Assembly (NCBI GenBank): GCA_028023455.1 | Contig: JAQFVV010006221.1 | Coordinates: 5,065,011-5,129,010, forward strand | Origin: Epiperipatus broadwayi | Taxonomy: Eukaryota > Onychophora > Udeonychophora > Euonychophora > Peripatidae | Direction: 5' to 3' | Length of the DNA: 64,000 nt | Part shown: positions 58,553 to 64,000 of the stretch, piece by piece | Numbering within the stretch: the stretch's first letter is position 1 | How the letters are laid out: each line of letters opens with the position of its first letter | Program-made: the position numbers and the translations under genes | The notes under the pieces: generated by a model | Databases searched by the model: none | Told to the model about the DNA's origin: nothing | The model's input: only the letters and a program-made list of their open reading frames with translations

Positions 58553-60181
58553 TGTGACACGACAACTTTCTTTCTTCCCCTACTAACTGAATTTTAGTTA
58601 TTAGAATCGTCATCGAGGGCGCCACCAAGGATTTCTCTCTTGGAACCTGGTCACGTAACTTTACATAAACCTGGTCTTTATTTATTTTCGAACGACGATT
58701 CACTGATTATAAACTTTGATTATAATCTCACAGGGGTTTTCCTTTAAGAACACTAACTAATTATTATAAATAATTCAAGAATTCAAGAATACATTGGACA
58801 AAAAAAAAACTTTTAATTTCTTTTACTACTATTTATTATTAATAACCTTATAATTCTATTCAATCCAGAAAGAACTGACTTACAATTTCTGATTTTCCCT
58901 CTGTTTACTTTCTAATTATGCTTCCCAAATATTTACCATAGATTTACTCGCGCCTACACTAATACTGCGAATTCTAGCAGATGTGTATATAAGATGACTT
59001 ATAGTATTTTTAATCTTTCCTGAAGTTTATTTTTAAACTCCACTTTCTTTGGTAAATAAATAAATTGCAAAAATCTTACAATGAACGTATAAGTGTCTTT
59101 CGTTTTCTTATACTTTCAATTCTTCCCTTATTTTCTACTAACAAACGAGTAACGCCCCAAGGTTCTCTGTTACTTGGCGACGCACTTTTATACCCCCACC
59201 CTGTTGTTACTCTCTAGATCGAATAGATATTAAATAATTTAAAATACAGTTATTCCAATATTTCAAAAAATATTGAACGAAAATTAACATTAATAGATTG
59301 CAATATTAAACAAATTTATTTCCCCCCTCTATTGTTGAAACATTCGTAATTAACATAATAAATGAAAATTAAATTAAAGATAAAGTTCTATTACGCTTTT
59401 AACTAGAGTTCTCTTTAATGGAAAAGTTTATAATTACCCTGATCGATCAGAGCGGAGTGGCCTGATTTTCATAGGTTTTACATTCCATTGGTCGTGCCTT
59501 TGTCCTTGTATATGCGAATTCCATGAGTGTTCCTTTGGTTGTCCAGCTAGCAATATCCGTTTCTTCCATTCCATAACTCTCTGGATAGCTTCATTCAGAT
59601 GGAGTGGCGGTCAATTCCCCAAAGGGGAAGGTTGTGATAACTTTAGCCGCTATACATTTGACAAGAGTCCGCAAAATTAAATTTCAATAATAATAATTTT
59701 TTTATTGTTTGAAACACAGCTGCTTTCTTTATTGTCCTTGCTGGTCTCTAAAAGTCAAGTCAACTGATCTAACTCTAAAAGCGATCTTATCTCCACTCTT
59801 TCTTATCTTTTTTTTTTAATTAGCGTAATAGCAATTACTAACCAAATATTTTTACTTTGTGAAAGTTTCAACAATAGAGTATAATTACTACCAAGAATCT
59901 AATTTTGTTTTCTTTTCCCCACCCTTTTATCTCTCGAATTTTTCTCCCTTTTAATTAAACACTTTTAACATTTTTTTTTTTTTTTATAAATTATATTCAA
60001 TTTTATTTGTTTATCTCAAAATAAAAGTTCAAAATTTTTTTTACCCTTTCCATTAAATCAAAACCATTTGTTAATTAATTCTTTTTTTCATTTTACAAAC
60101 TATTTAACTTCAAAAATATTTATGACAAATTATAAATATGTGAGCTTATATATATATGAGCTGACTTAAAATATCAGCTCA
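58553..60181 (-). repeat. 3' LTR (element orientation)
   Basis: Begins tgtgacacgacaac and ends cagctca on the plus strand. On the minus strand, from the TG end at 60181, it opens with the inverted repeat TGAGCTGA...TCAGCTCA and has a TATA box TATAAAAG at 59192-59185, followed downstream by AATAAA-type motifs. A short ORF (58703 inward) reads KDQVYVKLRDQVPREKSL and continues past the LTR into host sequence. Confidence 0.92.
59185..59192 (-). promoter_or_regulatory. TATA box in 3' LTR
   Basis: GGTATAAAAGTG on the minus strand, preceded by a G-rich box (GGGTGGGGG). Identical copy in the other LTR. Confidence 0.7.
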
Positions 60182-60218
60182 TTGCCCCATTTGTCATAAA
60201 AAACAATAAAAAAAAACT

Positions 60219-61232
60219 TTAATTGCCCCACGGTGACTTGTCCCAACTTTTCTTGGGGTTATAGTTACTCGTACTCACGGGTTCGTTACAGTTCTCCCAT
60301 CTAACTTTACTTTCTCCACCTACCCCCTGGTCCTCCCATTCTATATCTTGTAATATTTCTAATGCTTCCTCAATGGATAACCGACGGTTTTCGGCCAACT
60401 TACGTTGCACACTTGACGGAAGGTTAAATCTGATAGTTCGCACTATCTGGAATTGATCCATCGGATATGCCTCCAAGGCTCTCAATTTTGCCGCTTGACG
60501 TTGAAAAAACTGACTGTACGTACCGTCTTTGTCCGCTTTATACTTTTCTTGCGATATCTTCATGCGTATGGTTTCTTGTTTCTCAACGCTCCAAAACCCT
60601 CGCAAAATCATAGTTCGATATTCTTGGAATGTAGGGGGTTTGTAATTTACCGCCTTCCACCATTCCCTAGCGGCACCACTCAAATGGCTCATTGCTATTA
60701 TGATCTTCTCTTTTTCTTTCGACCTATGGACGTAGAAAAAATCATCTAGACTGTCCAGGTAGTCAAAGGGGCTTTCCTCCCTTTCCCCTTTAAATGTTTT
60801 TATGTGTATAAATTTCGCCAACGTGACCCTATCGAACTCTTCTTCTCCAGATTCGTTGAGCTTTTTTTTTATTACCTCTATCTCTCGGTTTATTTGTATA
60901 GCCTTCTTGTTCGGGATTTCTTTAGTTTCCCCTGTAAACTGCTCTGTCTCTTCCTTTTCTACCTTTTCTTTCTCTTTACTGACTTTATGGTCCTCTGGGT
61001 CTACGACTTCCCTCTTGTTTTTATTGTTCCTATTCTTTTCCCTCTCTTTTAATTCATTCACATCTTTCCTCAATTCTTGTATCATGCCTTTCATTTCTTT
61101 TATTTCTTTACGGTCTTCCATTACAATTTCTTTGAGCTCAGCGATAGCTTTCAATATTTCTTGCAACTGACACCGCTCGGGGTTTTTAAATGTTACCACC
61201 GGGCTTTCCATGCTACTTTCGTCCTCACTCAT
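60219..61232 (-). CDS. Gag polyprotein (retrotransposon Gag-like), 337 residues
   Basis: Start MSEDESSMES at 61232, stop at 60219. Residues about 25-75 are Lys/Glu-rich with heptads (coiled-coil likely), 80-120 are charged and low-complexity, and about 145-300 form a retrotrans_gag-like domain: FDYLDSLDDFF, MSHLSGAAREWW, PTFQEYRTMILRGFW, SQFFQRQAAKLRAL, FNLPSSVQRKLAE and LSIEEALEIL. Gag packages element RNA into virus-like particles in the cytoplasm. Unlike most Gypsy-type Gags it has no CCHC zinc knuckle; it ends KSWDKSPWGN, followed at once by a stop. No further ORF follows before the 3' LTR, so proteins for reverse transcription and integration must come from another element. The intact frame fits a recent insertion. 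Confidence 0.88.
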   Translation of the reverse strand: MSEDESSMESPVVTFKNPERCQLQEILKAIAELKEIVMEDRKEIKEMKGMIQELRKDVNELKEREKNRNNKNKREVVDPEDHKVSKEKEKVEKEETEQFTGETKEIPNKKAIQINREIEVIKKKLNESGEEEFDRVTLAKFIHIKTFKGEREESPFDYLDSLDDFFYVHRSKEKEKIIIAMSHLSGAAREWWKAVNYKPPTFQEYRTMILRGFWSVEKQETIRMKISQEKYKADKDGTYSQFFQRQAAKLRALEAYPMDQFQIVRTIRFNLPSSVQRKLAENRRLSIEEALEILQDIEWEDQGVGGESKVRWENCNEPVSTSNYNPKKSWDKSPWGN

Positions 61233-61356
61233 ATTTTATTCTTTTGTTTTATTTAATTTTATATTCGAACTCATAACCTTCCCTACGAGAATACTGATGT
61301 ACCACCACCATCTGAAATCCACCCCCTTACTAAAAAATTTACTCTCTCTTTTAACT

Positions 61357-61587
61357 CTAATCTCTGGGCGTTTCTCTTGTTAACGAGCCCGACACGTTGG
61401 AAGCGCCATTTTCTAACTTTCCCCCCCTCACTCCTCTGTGACACGACAACTTTCTTTCTTCCCCTACTAACTGAATTTTAGTTATTAGAATCGTCGTCGA
61501 GGGCGCCACCAAGGATTTCTCTCTTGGAACCTGGTCACGTAACTTTACATAAACCTGGTCTTTATTTATTTTCGAACGATGATTCAC
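61357..61587 (-). other. Short upstream ORF in the 5' LTR/leader
   Basis: 76 codons, starting MNHRSKINKDQVYVKLRDQV in the 5' LTR, crossing the LTR/internal border and ending before the Gag start at 61232. The matching LTR frame at 58703 shows it is LTR sequence read by chance or an upstream ORF. No known domain. Confidence 0.35.
61394..61408 (-). other. Candidate primer binding site, poorly placed
   Basis: Minus strand from 61408 reads TGGCGCTTCCAACGTGTCGG, resembling TGG-starting PBS sequences of LTR elements. It lies about 28 bp inside the LTR edge, whereas PBSs usually begin within a few bases, so the call is weak. The tRNA primer cannot be named. Confidence 0.3.
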
Positions 61588-63063
61588 TGATTATAAACTT
61601 TGATTATAATCTCACAGGAGTTTTCCTTTAAGAACACTAACTAATTATTATAAATAATTCAAGAATTCAAGAATACGTTGGACAAAAAAAAACTTTTAAT
61701 TTCTTTTACTACTATTTATTATTAATAACCTTATAATTCTATTCGATCCAGAAAGAACTGACTTACAATTTCTGATTTTCCCTCTGTTTACTTTCTAATT
61801 ATGCTTCCCAAATATTTACCATAGATTTACTCGCGCCTACACTAATACTGCGAATTCTAGCAGACGTGTATATAAGACGACTTATAGTATTTTTAATCTT
61901 TCCTGAAGTTTATTTTTAAACTCCACTTTCTTTGGTAAATAAATAAATTGCAAAAATCTTACAATGAACGTATAAGTGTCTTTCGTTTTCTTATACTTTC
62001 AATTCTTCCCTTATTTTCTACTAACAAACGAGTAACGCCCCAAGGTTCTCTGTTACTTGGTGACGCACTTTTATACCCCCACCCTGTTGTTACTCTCTAG
62101 ATCAAATAGATATTAAATAATTTAAAATACAGTTATTCCAATATTTCAAAAAATATTGAACGAAAATTAACATTAATAGATTGCAATATTAAACAAATTT
62201 ATTTCCCCCCTCTATTGTTGAAACATTCGTAATTAACATAATAAATGAAAATTAAATTAAAGATAAAGTTCTATTATGCTTTTAACTAGAGTTCTCTTTA
62301 ATGGAAAAGTTTATAATTACCCTGATCGATCAGAGCGGAGTGGCCTGATTTTCATAGGTTTTACATTCCATTGGTCGTGCCTTTGTCCTTGTATATGCGA
62401 ATTCCATGAGTGTTCCTTTGGTTGTCCAGCTAGCAATATCCGTTTCTTCCATTCCATAACTCTCTGGATAGCTTCATTCAGATGGAGTGGCGGTCAATTC
62501 CCCAAAGGGGAAGGTTGTGATAACTTTAGCCGCTATACATTTGACAAGAGTCCGCAAAATTAAATTTCAATAATAATAATTTTTTTATTGTTTGAAACAC
62601 AGCTGCTTTCTTTATTGTCCTTGCTGGTCTCTAAAAGTCAAGTCAACTGATCTAACTCTAAAAGCGATCTTATCTCCACTCTTTCTTATCTTTTTTTTTT
62701 TAATTAGCGTAATAGCAATTACTAACCAAATATTTTTACTTTGTGAAAGTTTCAACAATAGAGTATAATTACTACCAAGAATCTAATTTTGTTTTCTTTT
62801 CCCCACCCTTTTATCTCTCGAATTTTTCTCCCTTTTAATTAAACACTTTTAACATTTTTTTTTTTTTTATAAATTATATTCAATTTTATTTGTTTATCTC
62901 AAAATAAAAGTTCAAAATTTTTTTTACCCTTTCCATTAAATCAAAACCATTTGTTAATTAATTCTTTTTTTCATTTTACAAACTATTTAACTTCAAAATA
63001 TTTATGACAAATTATAAATATGTGAGCTTATATATATATGAGCTGACTTAAAATATCAGCTCA
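61437..63063 (-). repeat. 5' LTR (element orientation)
   Basis: Same sequence as the 3' LTR, with TG and CA ends. TATA box TATAAAAG at 62075-62068 implies transcription starting near 62040 and reading left through the leader into Gag. The inverted repeat TGAGCTGA...TCAGCTCA is at the outer (right) end, 63039-63063. Confidence 0.93.
62068..62075 (-). promoter_or_regulatory. TATA box in 5' LTR
   Basis: GGTATAAAAGTG on the minus strand, the likely promoter of the Gag transcript; transcription would start about 25-30 bp further left. Confidence 0.75.
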
Positions 63064-63067
63064 ATAC

Positions 63068-64000
63068 TTATATCTTATGAATTATCATAAAATACAATAA
63101 TGAAAAAAATAGAATGTTTAGTCCTTTTTGAAGGAAACATTTTTAAAAAAATATATATCTTACAAGAATTAAAAAGAGCTTACAGAGAAGATTTTGTTAA
63201 GGAATTATGATATTAAAAAAACTTCTAGTCTCAGAAATATTTAAAATGCATTTTTAAAAATATCTGTTTTTTGAAGCGCTTTATCAAGGATGGAAACCTA
63301 TATAAAAGAATGAATACATAATACTTGATTAAAAATGAATCCATTGAAATATTAAAAAAAAAAAAAAAAGTTTACCAAATATTTTTAAAGTTAAATTAGA
63401 TGGAGGATGCATCACATACGCCGGCAGAGAATATTGAATAAACTTTGTGGGAATAATTCTTTAATATTACAGTTTAATAATTATCATTCTAAAAAGTAAA
63501 ACCAAGGATTATTGTTTTATAAAATTTACTAAAATGGATTAACAAGGATTTTATTATATTTTTAAGATTTAAAAAGACGTCGAATTTTTTTTTTTTTTTA
63601 CTATTGTTTTTAAAAATTGCTCGTCAAACACCCTCAATGTATTGTTCTTGTTCATCAACATAGCAACAGAGTGGGGGGGATGCTCTTGAAGAACAATGCA
63701 TTTTAGGAGGAACATTAAAAAAAAAAAAAATTAGAGAAATAATAAGCTTTATGAACTCTATTAAGGACTTTTATCAAGTAAAGAATTAATGAAGAAAAAG
63801 TAATTATAGTCTTGAATTTTTATTTTTTACTAACTTAGTTTAAATGTAAAATTTTTCTATTTTATAAGATTAGGAAAACATAAAACATTAATTTATTAAT
63901 ATTAGAATTTTATATTATCATAATTTAATAATTTTATAAGAACATTTTAAAATAAAGTGTATGAATGTATATTTCTTTATGTTTGCAATGATCGGTATCT
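63068..64000. other. No recognisable feature
   Basis: AT-rich, with A-runs at 63354-63368 and 63718-63730. It begins just outside the LTR element. Confidence 0.45.

Larger units (their letters stand above)
58549..63067 (-). mobile_element. LTR retrotransposon, Gag-only, complete with 4-bp TSD
   Basis: Two long direct repeats of 1629 bp (58553-60181) and 1627 bp (61437-63063), each beginning TG and ending CA, flank 1255 bp that encodes only Gag on the minus strand. The target-site duplication is atac on both sides (58549-58552 and 63064-63067). Substitutions between the repeats are about 10 in 1.6 kb plus homopolymer indels, so the insertion is young. No protease, RT, RNase H or integrase is present: a non-autonomous element of the TR-GAG type. 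The internal region is shorter than one LTR. Confidence 0.93.

Noticed and set aside
60453-61170. Plus-strand ORFs opposite Gag (98, 122 and 82 codons)
   Set aside because: Antisense shadows of the Gag frame; Ser/Phe/Leu-rich composition mirrors the Lys/Glu-rich sense strand.
62276-62563. 95-codon plus-strand ORF in the right LTR
   Set aside because: Antisense to the element; in the left LTR the matching start codon is lost through a CpG change (59394), and there is no domain.
1-64000. CRISPR array, bacterial operon or phage genes
   Set aside because: No regularly spaced repeats with unique spacers, no ribosome-binding sites or gene clusters; everything recognisable is eukaryotic transposable-element sequence.

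Overview
This window looks like a non-genic, repeat-dense stretch of an AT-rich invertebrate (metazoan) genome. The evidence is eukaryotic: decayed non-LTR reverse transcriptases, a ZMYM1-like hAT transposase, a Penelope-type GIY-YIG remnant, tRNA-derived SINEs with A-tails and target-site duplications (TSDs), an LTR retrotransposon, and no operons or closely packed ORFs. I could not identify a host protein-coding gene. The phylum is not resolved from sequence alone.

Layout. 0-6 kb: 3' fragment of a LINE, then inverted-repeat (foldback) retroposons with hammerhead ribozymes (3.7-5.2 kb) and related fragments. 6-16.5 kb: small foldbacks, two SINEs, and a decayed Penelope-like element with a GIY-YIG remnant (12.6-13.8 kb). 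17-20 kb: hAT transposase pseudogene. 22-26.2 kb: SINE, LINE tail, degenerate RT, and two foldback elements, each bounded by an exact 14-bp TSD. 28-32 kb: palindromic remnants, one with GIY-YIG-tail-like reading frames. 34-39.8 kb: two adjacent minus-strand CR1/Jockey-group LINE copies, one with a SINE inserted in its ORF1. 42.8-45.5 kb: two more LINE remnants. 45.8-46.5 kb, 52.8-53.1 kb, 55.6-55.9 kb and 56.8-57.0 kb: more foldbacks. 58.5-63.1 kb: a young LTR retrotransposon with 1.6-kb LTRs that encodes only Gag.

The most interesting system is the set of foldback retroposons. Reading both strands I find 11 type I hammerhead ribozyme motifs in three main sequence families (A, B, C). Seven keep the catalytic core (CUGANGA, GAA, UH cleavage site), and stem I shows compensating changes between copies. 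Six elements (four of family A, plus one each of families D and E) are bounded by exact TSDs of 11-15 bp with unrelated sequences, and truncation can remove either arm. With a decayed Penelope-like element in the same window, the simplest reading is a population of non-autonomous, ribozyme-bearing, inverted-repeat retroposons (Penelope-like or retrozyme-like), some with tRNA-like segments. Second, the LTR element is a Gag-only, non-autonomous element whose two LTRs differ at about 10 substitutions, 9 of them CpG to TpG/CpA. This points to germline cytosine methylation in the host.
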